NCBI GenBank assembly: GCA_012861695.1
Contig: JAAOOA010000163.1
Span: 33,501 to 97,500 of the forward strand
Direction: 5' to 3'
Origin: Trematomus loennbergii
Taxonomy: Eukaryota > Chordata > Actinopteri > Perciformes > Nototheniidae
DNA length: 64,000 nt
How positions within the stretch are numbered: the first letter of the stretch is position 1; each line of letters starts with the position of its first letter. Positions 41,101-50,103 of the stretch are shown piece after piece. The notes under the pieces are model-generated. The model did no database searches. It saw only the letters and a list, made by a program, of their open reading frames with translations, and was not told the origin of the DNA. A program made the position numbers and the translations under genes.

Positions 41101-44100
41101 TAAAAATATGTTTTACCATAAGTTCTTAATACAATTGGTACTGTTGGACTCAGTACTTGTTAGACTACTAAAAGTACTTTTACTGTGTACTTTTTTAGTA
41201 ATACTCTGTCAAACTCCCCTCCCGAGTACTTATGGCAAAAACTCATTTTATCTCTCATCAAAGATGTCAGAAAACATGCATTATTGTACTCTGGAGGGGA
41301 GTTTGACAGGGGATTACTAAAAAAGTACACGATAAAAGTACTTGATTGTACTTGTGGTAGTAGTCAGGGCCGGCTCTAGACAATTTGCAGCCCTAGGCGA
41401 GATTTTAGCTGGCGCCCCAGCCAGAGAATCGTACACTAGAAAAGATAAAGATCAAGAGAGTATCCAAGGAATACACAATAGAATGGGAGGTGGACGTCAC
41501 ATCCTCTTGGGGGGTCCGAGGGTATGCACCCCGGGAAGAATTTTTTGAACATTTTAAAGTAAAATGCTTCAATCTGGTGCACTTTGAGCAGAATCACTAC
41601 TAGATAGGGGGTACAACTCTAAACACCCATATGAGAAAAAATCGGTTTACATTTTATTAATCAAATAAGTATGTGAACATAACCAATAACAAATAAATGT
41701 AACTTATTTTATTTGTGTTGTTCTTTCATTTATTCGTGCATATTCTTTAATCTCTCCAGTTTAAAACAATATTTTTGGTTTACTGTCCTATATACATTGA
41801 AATGATTTCAAACCTGTGTATCCCAATTATTAAAGGAGTGCCTTGGAAATATGTGTTTACATAAATTGTGATCAAAACGTTTGAGACCCACTGAGATAAC
41901 TTAGACTAAAGTGAACTAACTAAACACTCAGAGTCCATTACCTCACTGAGCTGTAGTTATCAGCCTCTCAGTCTGACAGGAGAGGACTCTCCCTCCACAT
42001 TATTGTAGAAACATCTACTTCTTATATCCGTTAGAGCAGCTAGCACCAGATTCTAATAACAACAGCGCCGGTACCGGTGCACCCTCTCTCTCTCCCTCCC
42101 TCTCTCCCACGCTCACTCGCACTTTGGCTGTGAGCTTCGGCCGCCTGATAAGCCAACATCCCCCATTTTCATCACTTACAGCGCCCATCGTAAAGGGCAA
42201 ATGAAACGTGTAACCGGGTGAAAAGGGTATTACATTTACTTGATTATGAATATTGTTACATCAAGGCCGAAAATTAGGATGAGCACCAACGGTGAAAAAT
42301 GTTTTTCTACCAGCCTCCCCAGATCTGGCGCCCTAGGCGAACATCTATAACGCCAGTGCTATGGCCGGCCCTGGTAGTAGTCCAAGTAGTACTGAGTCCA
42401 ATAGTACCACTTTCACTGAGAACTTATGGCTAAGAATCATTTTATCCCTCATCAAACATATACATGAATTATTGTACTCCGGAGGGGAGTTTGACAGAGT
42501 ATTACTAAAAAAGTACACAGTAAAAGTACTTGTAGTAGTCTAACAAGTACTGAGTCCAACAGTACCAATTTTATTAAGAACTTATGGTAAAACATATTTT
42601 TATCGAAAAATATAGCACAAAAACATGCATTATTTTATTCTTGTACTAGCGTCAGTGCCGCTTCTCGGCGATTACCGTAAAGACGCTATTAATCGCGCAC
42701 TCAAAAATGAAGAGCTTGTAGTGATCACTGATTCATACACTGGGTTAAATAATCCAATCATGGAACTACAGGTTGGGGTTACTGTTTCCGCACGGACATA
42801 TATGTTGTTGGTACTTACTGCGTGCCCTCCCTTTCGCTTTCTCTTCTCTTCCCGGGCTGCGACACGACAACATGTCCGTTTCTGCTGCTCATTAAAGTTC
42901 CCATTTGCACCTTCGATGCACCGCCTCCGACTCCTATCTCTCGGCACTACATTGGTGACCCCGACGTGAGTCTCGCGCAGTATCCGAGACTGAACTGAAC
43001 ACGGCAAAAAGCGCAGCTTTTCTCGAGATGCCGGAGATCTTTGGAGACGTCCGTGGCTGCCACGTGCACATGGACTGAGGCTCGGTGCGCCCCCCACGGA
43101 ATGGCTGAGGATGTCGCTCGCCATTCCCGCATCGCCTCGGCACTGGAAGACAGCAAGCCTTCCGACTACAAGGAGACGATGCACCACCTGCTAGGTGTGG
43201 AAGAACCCGACTTCTACCTCATGGAGCTGTTTCTTCGGGACATGCGGCTGCATGTCCAGGCTGCGCTAGCTAACACGGCTAGTGTTGGGCCCCGCGCTTT
43301 AGCCGAAGAAGCTAGCCGGTTCTTCCTGGCCGCCCGGCGATTTACCCCTGAGGTGCTGGCCACTACACGCTGCAGCACCTTCCCTAGTGGGGGCACGCCG
43401 CCTAGCAGAGGCTCCGGGGCCGACGACGACGACAGCGACAGCGACTGATGGCCGTCGATGACGGCTAGCCACGACGGCTGACGACGATGGCTAACGACTG
43501 GCTGCTAATGGCTTTTGACATCCAACTGTTAGCCCTTTTTTTTTTGTGGTGCCGGAGAGGAGGTTCGACCTAGTCTGGTCGGCCTCGTGTGGACCCTCTC
43601 GCTTTTTCACCACCTCGACGGCGTCTTCGGACGTCGCCCACGCTTTCATCGGCGCCTGGGTGGCGCGCTTCTGGACCCCGTCTCGCTTCGACTCTACGGT
43701 TTCGGACGTCGCCCATGCCTTCATCGGCCCGTGGGTGGCGCGCTTCGGGACCCTGTCTGGCCTCTTCCTTCGCCTCGGCAGCAGCTTCGGACGTCGCCCA
43801 CGCCTTCATCAGCCCGGTGGCGCACTCCCGGACCCTGCCTGGCCTCTCCTCTGACCGCGACTCACGGTTCGCCTCGACGGCGGCTTCGGACGTCGCCCCG
43901 TCTGGCCTCTCCCCTGTCCACGGCTCCTTCCTCCCGGGGATACTGCTCCTGCCCCCGGGGATGCCGCTCCTTCCTTCCGGGGACTTCGTGCCGCCGCCGC
44001 TGTGCCTTCGCCTGCGGCCGGGCGGCGCTCCTCCCTGCTGGGGACCACCGGGATATTCACGCCCGCCCCCGCATCGCAACACAGCGGCCCTGCTTTCTGC

Positions 44101-45332
44101 GGCCCCCTTCCGACGGCTCGTTCCGGCCCGCCCCCCACCCGCCCCCCGGTGGGGATGCCCTCGCCCTCGTTAGGGCCCCTACCCTCTCCTGCGGCCCTCT
44201 TCCGACGGCCCGTTCCATGGCCGGCCCTCGCCGGCGGCCCCGCCCTCCTCGGCCCCTGTGGTGCTTCCTCCCGGACGCGAGGATTGTGCCATGTTTGAAT
44301 TCTGGGGGGCTTGTGTAGTGATCACTGATTCATACACTGGGTTAAATAATCCAATCATGGAACTACAGGTTGGGGGTACTGTTTCCACACGGACATATAT
44401 GTTGTTGGTACTTACTGTGTGCCCTCCCTTTCTCTTCTCTTCCCGGACTGCGACCCGACAACATGTCCGTTTCTGCTGCTCATTAAAGTTCCCATTTGCA
44501 CCTTCGATGCACCGCCTCCGACTCCTATCTCTCGGCACTACAAGCTGCTCATTTGACCAAGCAAATTTGAGAGACGGCTGAGTTGACCGCAGTTATAAAT
44601 CGCGCACTCAAAAATGAAGAACTGCTCATTTGACCAAGCAAACGCGAGAGACGGCTGAGTTGACCGCAGTGTTTCACTGGGGGGGATCAGCTACAGTGCT
44701 CACTGAATGAGCCAGCTTTGACCCAGTTGATCAGTTCATACTGTCCTGACTGAGCACACGCACCTGTGACCTTGGCTGCTGTGCTCTCAGTGTTTTGTCT
44801 CCCTGTTCCTGCCTGTTGGCGTCAGCTGATAGAGGTGTTATGATTCTATCTTGTTATGCTCAATGTTGATTATTCTCTCTGAACTAGCTAAATACACGGG
44901 TCTGGGGGAGAGATCTTCAGAATTGACGTGGCAACTCTACCGTGAAGTCAGAACCTCTGGCTCTTGGACTTGTTTTGTGAATTCTCCGGCCGAAGCTCCA
45001 AATAAACCCATCAGTGTTTGACAGCAAAGCTCCAGCTCTCCCCGTGTCTCCTTTGAGTCGGTGACTCCTCCTGCATTGCTACACAGAAGTTTCCCCCACA
45101 AGTAATGCAGTGTATAAGTAAGTGATAAAGTAAAATTGGTCCTTTATACAAATATTATAAGATCTGTATTATAATAATATGTTTTGTTTTAGATCAAATC
45201 ATCCACCATCACCATCTATACTGCAACAAAGGGTATCTTGATTCAGAGTTTCACTTTGCACATAATGTAGTAGGGTGGTGAAGCAGCATTTAATTGTTGT
45301 TTGAGGAACGTTAGTATTACTCACATTGCCAT
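38141..45332 (-). CDS. AIG1/GIMAP-like P-loop GTPase with cysteine-rich and coiled-coil C-terminus
   Basis: A predicted intracellular GTPase of about 570 residues. The start codon lies in a short exon (45369-45325) in good context (caccATGg), ending GCAAT/gtgagt. The large exon (39843-38141, acceptor tatacag) continues in phase (STSSKYDNINYKK). G1 is GETGSGKSTLINSL and G3 is DTPGFG; the G4 position (ALITNSH) lacks a standard T/NKxD. A long helical middle follows (LNARIGLTACIHNLQERIEF). Next come four cysteine clusters (CCEVCQENCHHPC, CAECNIKC, CTVCTGKC, CTKCEGEC), probably zinc-binding, then a coiled coil (QEMKDMYEKGKEENEKK). Two 1-base shortages break the frame: an A run near 39800 and one near 38575. 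With two bases added the length is a whole number of codons. The GIMAP-like label is by motif; nucleotide specificity is uncertain. A fragmentary paralog lies at 53237-53690. Confidence 0.82.
39961..40492. mobile_element. hAT MITE with 8-bp target duplication
   Basis: Inverted ends tagggctgcacaatatt and cgatatatcgtgcagcccta. Flanks gtccccgg (39953-39960) and gtccctgg (40493-40500) match at 7 of 8 bases, as expected for hAT. The body contains bracketed atatcgca words. It lies in the GTPase intron, inside another repeat (aaaggggacccatcatgcaa). Confidence 0.88.
40500..41030. other. Intronic non-genic stretch
   Basis: Intron of the GTPase gene. Short direct repeats are present (cacacgtgacacgtccc and cacacgtgacatgtccc near 40640-40690). 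No gene seen. Confidence 0.45.
41031..42674. mobile_element. Foldback element with about 130-bp outer arms
   Basis: The left arm from 41031 (taatcgcgagaagcagcact, then gacgctag, ataatgcatg, ttggactcagtacttgttag) is repeated inverted on the right, ending at 42674 (agtgccgcttctcggcgatt). Each side also has an inner hairpin (actcccctcc facing ggaggggagt). The centre holds a later hAT insertion at 41365-42373. No ORF of its own is seen, so it is a non-autonomous foldback transposon. Confidence 0.8.
41365..42373. mobile_element. hAT element with perfect 8-bp target duplication
   Basis: The body starts cagggccggctctagac and ends atggccggccctg (inverted CAGGGCCGGC). It is flanked by identical gtagtagt at 41357-41364 and 42374-42381. 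Near both ends cgccctaggcga-type words face each other. The 1009-bp interior has no transposase, so it is non-autonomous. It inserted into the foldback element, dating it as younger. Confidence 0.93.
42717..42951 (+). repeat. 5' LTR of the compact LTR element
   Basis: Begins tgtagtgatcactgattc and ends tctcggcactaca. It contains cattaaagtt, a possible poly(A)-signal variant (ATTAAA). It is closely similar to 44314-44542. Confidence 0.9.
42953..42969 (+). promoter_or_regulatory. Primer binding site, tRNA-Trp type
   Basis: tggtgaccccgacgtga, one base after the LTR end, matches 17 of 17 bases of the complement of the tRNA-Trp 3' end including CCA (tRNA sequence from general knowledge). Confidence 0.8.
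43041..43448 (+). CDS. gag-like ORF of the compact LTR element
   Basis: An open frame of up to 135 codons; the likely real start is the internal ATG at about 43101 (MAEDVARHSR), giving about 115 residues. The helical part KETMHHLLGVEEPDFYLMEL and LRDMRLHVQAALANTA resembles the C-terminal capsid region of Ty3/Gypsy Gag. The tail is acidic (GADDDDSDSD). No zinc knuckle is present. If made, it could package the element's RNA together with another element's Gag; this is inference. Confidence 0.55.
   Translation: METSVAATCTWTEARCAPHGMAEDVARHSRIASALEDSKPSDYKETMHHLLGVEEPDFYLMELFLRDMRLHVQAALANTASVGPRALAEEASRFFLAARRFTPEVLATTRCSTFPSGGTPPSRGSGADDDDSDSD
43620..43910 (+). repeat. CpG-rich tandem repeat of about 80 bp in the LTR element
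   Basis: The motif ttcggacgtcgccc recurs at about 43628, 43710, 43786 and 43887, each followed by related text (acgccttcatc, ggtggcgcgcttc, gaccctgtctggcctctt). GC content is far above the surroundings, and CpG is not depleted. Long frames on both strands arise from this composition. Confidence 0.8.
44314..44542 (+). repeat. 3' LTR of the compact LTR element
   Basis: Same termini as the 5' LTR, and preceded by the G-rich candidate polypurine tract at about 44303-44313. A 6-bp gap relative to the 5' LTR lies in the ctttcgctttctc region. Confidence 0.9.
44543..44680. repeat. Tandem duplication of about 70 bp at the LTR element's target
   Basis: ctgctcatttgaccaagcaa, gagagacggctgagttgac and cgcactcaaaaatgaaga occur twice in a row (44545-44615 and 44617-44680). 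One copy holds the LTR element at its edge, and the other shows the empty sequence. Confidence 0.8.
44838..45080 (+). repeat. Possible solo LTR
   Basis: From tgttatgattctatcttg to tgcattgctaca with TG...CA ends, an aataaa at about 45000, and a t/g-rich region after it. It looks like an LTR with a poly(A) signal, but no target duplication is evident and no internal part is present. Confidence 0.3.
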
Positions 45333-46100
45333 GGTGACTGGTTGCAGGAGCTTTAGAAAACAGGTTTTTCTGGATGGAAGAACAATAGAATATATATTTA
45401 AACGACAAACCAGAGAGACTGTTTACAAAATAATGTAAATCAAACTATGCGGAAGGGCTGGCCAAAAACATCAGGGAAATCTAGGCCAGCCACACTAAAA
45501 GGGCCAGATAGTAACTAGTATATTTACTGGGATATCAGTACAGTATGTGGCACAGTGTTACACATTGGTACAGTTAAAGGGTAGTGCAAAAAAGAATAAG
45601 CAGCCAGTAGTATCATTTTAACATATTTAACAACAGTGATGTTGCAGATTAAATGACCTTGAAATCTGAAAGGAGGAAGTGAAACCAAAACATAGATATG
45701 GTCTTTTAAAGGTGAAATCTGTCATTCTTGCACCAAAGAAGCTGCATTTATCTTCACAATTGGGTGTCTTTTTATAACTATCTTTATTTTTATTGTTTTG
45801 TGGTATTAGTGTTTGTATTTCTTGCATTACTTAGAATTGCGAGGAAAATAAATCAGACTTTTTTCACACAAATTGAGCTTTTGAAAGTCCATATTTCAGA
45901 TTAAATCTAGTAAAACCTAACATTACACGGACCGTGAAACCCCCAGTAAGTGCACCGTCAAACACACAGATTGTTTTACGTTGTTATTACAAGATAGCTG
46001 CCATATTTATAACAGTTTTCTGAGTCTTTTACATGTGTTTTTTTTTTTAATCTGAGTTCTAAATCAAATCCTTTTTCTCAGAATTCTGCCTAAGTGTTCT
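45090..46100. other. Intron 1 region of the GTPase gene
   Basis: Apart from the short start-codon exon (45325-45369, acceptor tccatccag) I see no features; AT-rich. Confidence 0.45.
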
Positions 46101-46103
46101 TAC

Positions 46104-46204
46104 CTGTGGTTGTTTTCTGAAGACGAGGAGGTGGAGAGGAGAAATGGTTTTAAATACCAGTCGGGGTGGGGCAGGATGATCTTTGGTCACGTGATTTCCC
46201 AGAA
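46104..46204 (-). promoter_or_regulatory. Predicted promoter and first exon of the GTPase gene
   Basis: On the minus strand, in order: ttctgggaa (46204-46196, a STAT/GAS-type TTCNNNGAA site), CACGTG (46193-46188, E box), TATTTAAA (46156-46149), a likely start near 46125, and an untranslated exon ending ccacag/gtaaga at 46104. The next exon (45369-45325) carries the ATG. This arrangement suits a cytokine-inducible gene, but induction is inferred only. Confidence 0.5.
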
Positions 46205-46704
46205 ACAGTCTCAGATAAAAACAGATGTACACTTTGATTAAAGCTGATAAAACATTGTGTTGAGGTCCACTGTATAGCCCATATGCTGGGGTTGTTGTGA
46301 ATGCAAAAACATACGTGTCTCTTCAGGTAAACCCCTCTCACTCACATACCAAAGAAATCAAAATCAGAAAGCCTTTATTCGTCACACAGCGGGGAAACGT
46401 ACAGGGTCCGAGCAGCAAGGTACCGATAAAAGGCAAAAGGAACAAGAATAGACTTGCATTTTAAATTTAAAAAAATAACCTTTGTTTATCCCCCTATTCA
46501 GTTTTCACTGGTTTGTGTTAGACACTAACAGTTATACACCCTATACAGAATACAGGTAGCAGGGAGCAGTTAAGGTATAAAGGCTTTCTTTTTTATAGCA
46601 TGTGGTTAATTTTTGTGAAAATTCTTTAAGTAACTTTTAATTTTTTATTTATGTTTTATGGCAAGACAGATTTTTTTAAATATACAGCCCAGAATATGTT
46701 CTAC

Positions 46705-46785
46705 AAGGATGGGGAATCAAACCCACGCCTCACAGTGATCTTTAAATGGACTGCATCCTTTAACCACTGAGCTACAGCAGCTAAT
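46705..46785 (-). repeat. tRNA-like sequence (tRNA-derived retroposon head)
   Basis: On the minus strand: tgtagctcagtggtta (A box) and, about 45 bases on, gtgggtttgattcccc (B box). The acceptor ends do not pair, so a functional tRNA is unlikely. It resembles the tRNA-like modules at 22.7-24.8 kb in the A-box part. Confidence 0.5.
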
Positions 46786-46859
46786 GCAGGTGGGATTGAT
46801 TTGAAGCGACTGAATCATCTTTCCCCCATGCCTAATACTAAACTTAAGAGTAAAATATT

Positions 46860-47156
46860 AAAGGATGTGTCCTGGCTCCTCAGTTACGACTCTATTTTAA
46901 TTATTTTAATTTAAATGTTCATCTTGGTACTCTTAACAAAATGTACCTTCCATTACATGTAAATGTTTTCTGTACTTCACTTTAAGTACTAATACTGCAG
47001 TTGACGTAGTATTTGTTGTTGCATGCTGTATGCAGACAATTACAACTTTACACCTCAAACTGTGACCATTTGCTCTTCCCCTATATCTGTTGTGCAAAGG
47101 ATTGTGGGTCAGAACCAATGTAATGATGGTCTGCGAGTTGTTATAGTATATAGTAT
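46860..47156. repeat. Interspersed repeat R, left half interrupted by the Gypsy element
   Basis: Matches 34193-34640 (cctggctcctcagttacgac, gcatgctgtatgcagacaat, gttgttatagtatatagtat). The match breaks off where the Gypsy LTR starts and resumes at 52929. Confidence 0.85.
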
Positions 47157-47459
47157 TGTAGCGACCCTGCATAGGGTGCTAGGTGTGTCACTCAAGCGTC
47201 CCCCGTCTCTCTGCCAATCACGGAGCTGCACAGTAATGCTGGTCGGTGTGCGGGCCTGTGGTTGGGGGAGCAGAGGGGGGAGGGCTGGGGTGTCGTGACG
47301 TTGACCCTGCTGTGTGTGTGAGTTAGGGAGTGGAGTAGAGAGTAATGACAAACCTGTAACCTGTAACCTGAGCTGGATTCTATAACCGTAAGCGAACAAA
47401 GGAGTTATTAAAGACAATCACTGGAAGCCTGTTTCCGACTCCCTTTGTCGAACGCTACA
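47157..47459 (+). repeat. 5' LTR of the Gypsy element
   Basis: 303 bp, starting TGTAGCGACC and ending GAACGCTACA (7-bp inverted tips TGTAGCG/CGCTACA). No second copy is present in the window. Confidence 0.85.
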
Positions 47460-47460
47460 T

Positions 47461-47474
47461 TGGTGTCAGAAGTG
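47461..47474 (+). promoter_or_regulatory. Primer binding site, tRNA-Leu type
   Basis: tggtgtcagaagtg, one base after the LTR, matches the complement of a tRNA-Leu 3' end with one mismatch (comparison from general knowledge). Confidence 0.6.
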
Positions 47475-47551
47475 ACTTTTTCGAACAAAGGACGTCTATC
47501 CTGACGGGAGCTCGTAACTGCGTCACGGAGTTAGCCGGTGAGCTAGCGGAG

Positions 47552-48486
47552 ATGGATGAGTTCGGCAGGATGGGAGTGAAGCAAGAAAATAGTGACGGAG
47601 AGGAGGATGGAGCATGCGGGTGGTTGAAGGACATGAGTAGGGAGTTCAAGAGTGCACGGGAGGCGAGAGAGCGCCTGAGAGAGTCGGCGGTGAGGATGGC
47701 TAGAGACGCGGGGATGACTCCTTCCTCAGCGGCGTTTCGCGCCATTGACATTCTGGATGTAAACAACAATGGCGGCGCCCAGCAAACAGTAGCAGCCGCC
47801 GCGTCCGTGAAAACACCCAAATACTCGGGTAGGTCAGACTGGGAGGCTTTCCATGCCCAATTTGAACTGCTAGCACATGCCGGGGGGTGGTCAATAGAGA
47901 CCAAAGCGCTACAGTTAGCTCTGTGCCTCACAGACGAGGCTCTTTCATGCCTGCTACTACTTAGCCCTGAGGACCGACACAGCTATGAAGCGTTAGCGGG
48001 GCTTTGAAGAGGCGGTTTGGACAGTGTTTCCCGCCAGAGCTGCTCCGGAATGAAATAAATAACCGCTGTAGGAAGTCTGGGGAGACGCTGCGGGCGTTGG
48101 CACACATGCCACCCGGAGTGCAGAGTGAGCTGGCACGGGACCAATTCATCAGGGCCCTCCTCCCTGCGGACTTGAGGGTTGAGGTACAGCTGCAGCATCC
48201 ACAGTCCTTGCAGGCGGCTTTGGAGATGGCTGTGGAGAGAGAGAATGTGTGGAGTGTAGCTGCTAGGAGCAGCGGAGGGCCGTTACTACCGGCTGTGAGG
48301 AGCTGCAGAGAAGAGGAGAAGCCTGCATGGGTTGCTGAAATGACTGAACTGATAAGGGCTGTGACTCTGCAGTCAACACACAGGCCAAGTAGCAGGGTCT
48401 GCTGGGAGTGTGGTCAGCCAGGACATTTGGCCAGAGACTGCCCCAAGGCACGCCGGTCCCAGGGAAACGACAGGGGGCCCGCATAA
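47552..48486 (+). pseudogene. gag of the Gypsy element (frameshifted)
   Basis: The structural polyprotein starts MDEFGRMGVKQENSDGEEDG. The capsid-like part includes YSGRSDWEAFHAQFELLAHA, then a 1-base shift near 48003. It continues FGQCFPPELLRNEINNRCRK and LAHMPPGVQSELARDQFI and ends with a CCHC zinc knuckle (CWECGQPGHLARDC). About 310 residues in all. Confidence 0.85.
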
Positions 48487-48674
48487 AAGGGAAGATGCGG
48501 ATCCAGGCCCAAAAACCCACCAACCAAACCACAGCCGTATTGCCACCAACACAGACAGCCGAGGAAGGAGCCCGATAGCACAGCCGGGGGAGCCAGGCTC
48601 TACTCCTTCCTGAAGAAGATGACAGCACAGGCTTGGAGCCTGTCGTCGCGGTGGGCCGTGCTGGTGGGGATTCC

Positions 48675-49490
48675 TGTTAAGGCCCCTACACACCAGGCCG
48701 ATATCGGCCGTCTTGCGTTGTTGGGCGAAAACGGGTTCCTTGTCGCCCAAAGTCAATTTGGTGTGTCCCGAACCCTCGGCCGTGACACGCCTTATTTGGC
48801 CTTTCACGATCGACACCCGGCCGATTCAACATGTTGAATCGGCCGGGTGTCGGACACAAGCTATCGGGCCAAGAAACCACTCTGATCAGCTGTTCAGCTA
48901 GCAAATGAGAAGTGAAACGGAAGTGAGGGACGTAAACAAACGATTAAGGCACAGGACAGCAGCTAAACACCAGCATGTGATACTTAAAGCCATCAAACAT
49001 AGCCCTTAAATGTCCTCTCTTACCTCCCACACATAGCAGGGACATCTCTGATATCGGCGGGAGCGTCCCGGCTGTCCTCTGCTGAGAGCTCCGTGATTTG
49101 TTTGGTCAAGTCCGGTTTTTCATCTCATCGTAAATTTAGCAAGAAGTGGCCATTATTACATTGCTGACTCAATAAACTACACACCCGCCAGAACACTGCG
49201 ATCATCAGATGCAGGTCTATTAACTGTGATTTTATAGTATGTCTGCACTTTATGTGCTCATTTCATCATGCATGTATTTTTATATTCTAAAACATGTTTT
49301 CGATGGACGAGAGTGAAAATGGAACGGCACCGCTATTTGTTTGTATATCAGTCTGTTCTTCTTCTCTGTCTTCCGGTTGTTGCCTATTTTGAATGACGAA
49401 TACACTACCGCCGCCTGCTGGTAAGGAGAGTTATTGCCACTCATGCATGCGCAGTTCGTACGTGCTCGGCTGTAGTAAAGCGGTGTATTT
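48675..49490. mobile_element. Unrelated insertion between gag and protease
   Basis: About 815 bp of non-retroviral sequence. The left edge, ttaaggcccctacacaccag, resembles the Harbinger-like MITE end at 8.4 kb (gtgtgtaggggcc inverted). The right edge is not a clear inverted partner, so the element may be truncated or rearranged. It contains the 42-bp palindrome at 48811-48852. No ORF of note. Confidence 0.55.
48811..48852. repeat. 42-bp perfect palindrome
   Basis: Each 20-base arm, cgacacccggccgattcaac and its exact reverse complement, meets at a central AT. No mismatch. It lies within the insertion in the Gypsy element. Confidence 0.97.
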
Positions 49491-49492
49491 CA

Positions 49493-50103
49493 GTGCGACA
49501 CACGGCCAATACGCAGGAGAACTCGTCGATGGATCTGTCGGTGTCGGATGTCGGCGAGTTCTCTGGTGACTGCCTGGTGTGTCAGGGCCTTTATGTCCCT
49601 GTCACTGTGGAAGGGGTGCCCTGCACTGCGCTGGTGGACACAGGCTCGACAGTGACCCTGGTGAGATCAGATGTGTTGCCCAGTGGGACTCAATTAGAAC
49701 CGACAGCGGTGCGTCTACGCACAGTCACGGGAGAGCTGGCACCTATGAAAGGAAAAGGCATGCTGACTGTGTCGGTGGGGGGAGTTGAAGTGCAGCATCC
49801 GGTGTGGATAGCAGATGTACAGGATCCGTGTATTCTGGGCTTGGACTTTTTGAGGGCGTCTGGTTGCCACCTGGACCTTCAGGCAGGCACAGTGAGTTTC
49901 CACGGGGGGCCTGTGATCACTATGACCCGTATCCACACCCCTGCTGAACCTGCTGGGACACACCCCGTGAGTACCCTGGAAACTGAAAATAATCCTCCCT
50001 CTTTGCCTTTATCCCCGGTGACGCCCACTCAGGGCAACTCCACACCTGTCACCCCGGCCTGTGCCACCCGACCACAGCCCCTCCCCAGTTACCCCAGACT
50101 GGG
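49493..50103 (+). pseudogene. Aspartic protease domain of the Gypsy element
   Basis: A retropepsin-like domain with the active-site motif VDTGSTVTLV, a following LGLDFLRASGC block (the usual I/LLGxDFL), then a proline-rich linker. The frame differs from the RT that follows. Confidence 0.85.

Larger units (their letters stand above)
42717..44542 (+). mobile_element. Compact non-autonomous LTR retrotransposon (TRIM-like) with 4-bp target duplication
   Basis: Two LTRs of 235 and 229 bp (42717-42951, 44314-44542) start TGTAGTGATCACTG and end CGGCACTACA, with 7-bp inverted tips. Identical agct flanks lie at 42713-42716 and 44543-44546. A primer site complementary to tRNA-Trp follows the left LTR, and a G-rich tract (tggggggctt) precedes the right one. 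The 1.36-kb interior holds a gag-like ORF and CpG-rich tandem repeats, with no protease, RT or integrase. It must have been moved by enzymes of another element. The LTRs differ mainly by a 6-bp gap and a few substitutions, so insertion is fairly recent. The unoccupied target is visible in a tandem repeat nearby (gaagaactgctcatttgacc, about 44616). Confidence 0.9.

Noticed and set aside
43546..44318. Overlapping long frames on both strands (up to 243 codons)
   Set aside because: Produced by very high GC and an 80-bp repeat; arginine, proline and glycine-rich on all frames, no start context or domain.
46705..46785. Functional tRNA gene
   Set aside because: Box motifs fit but the acceptor ends do not pair.
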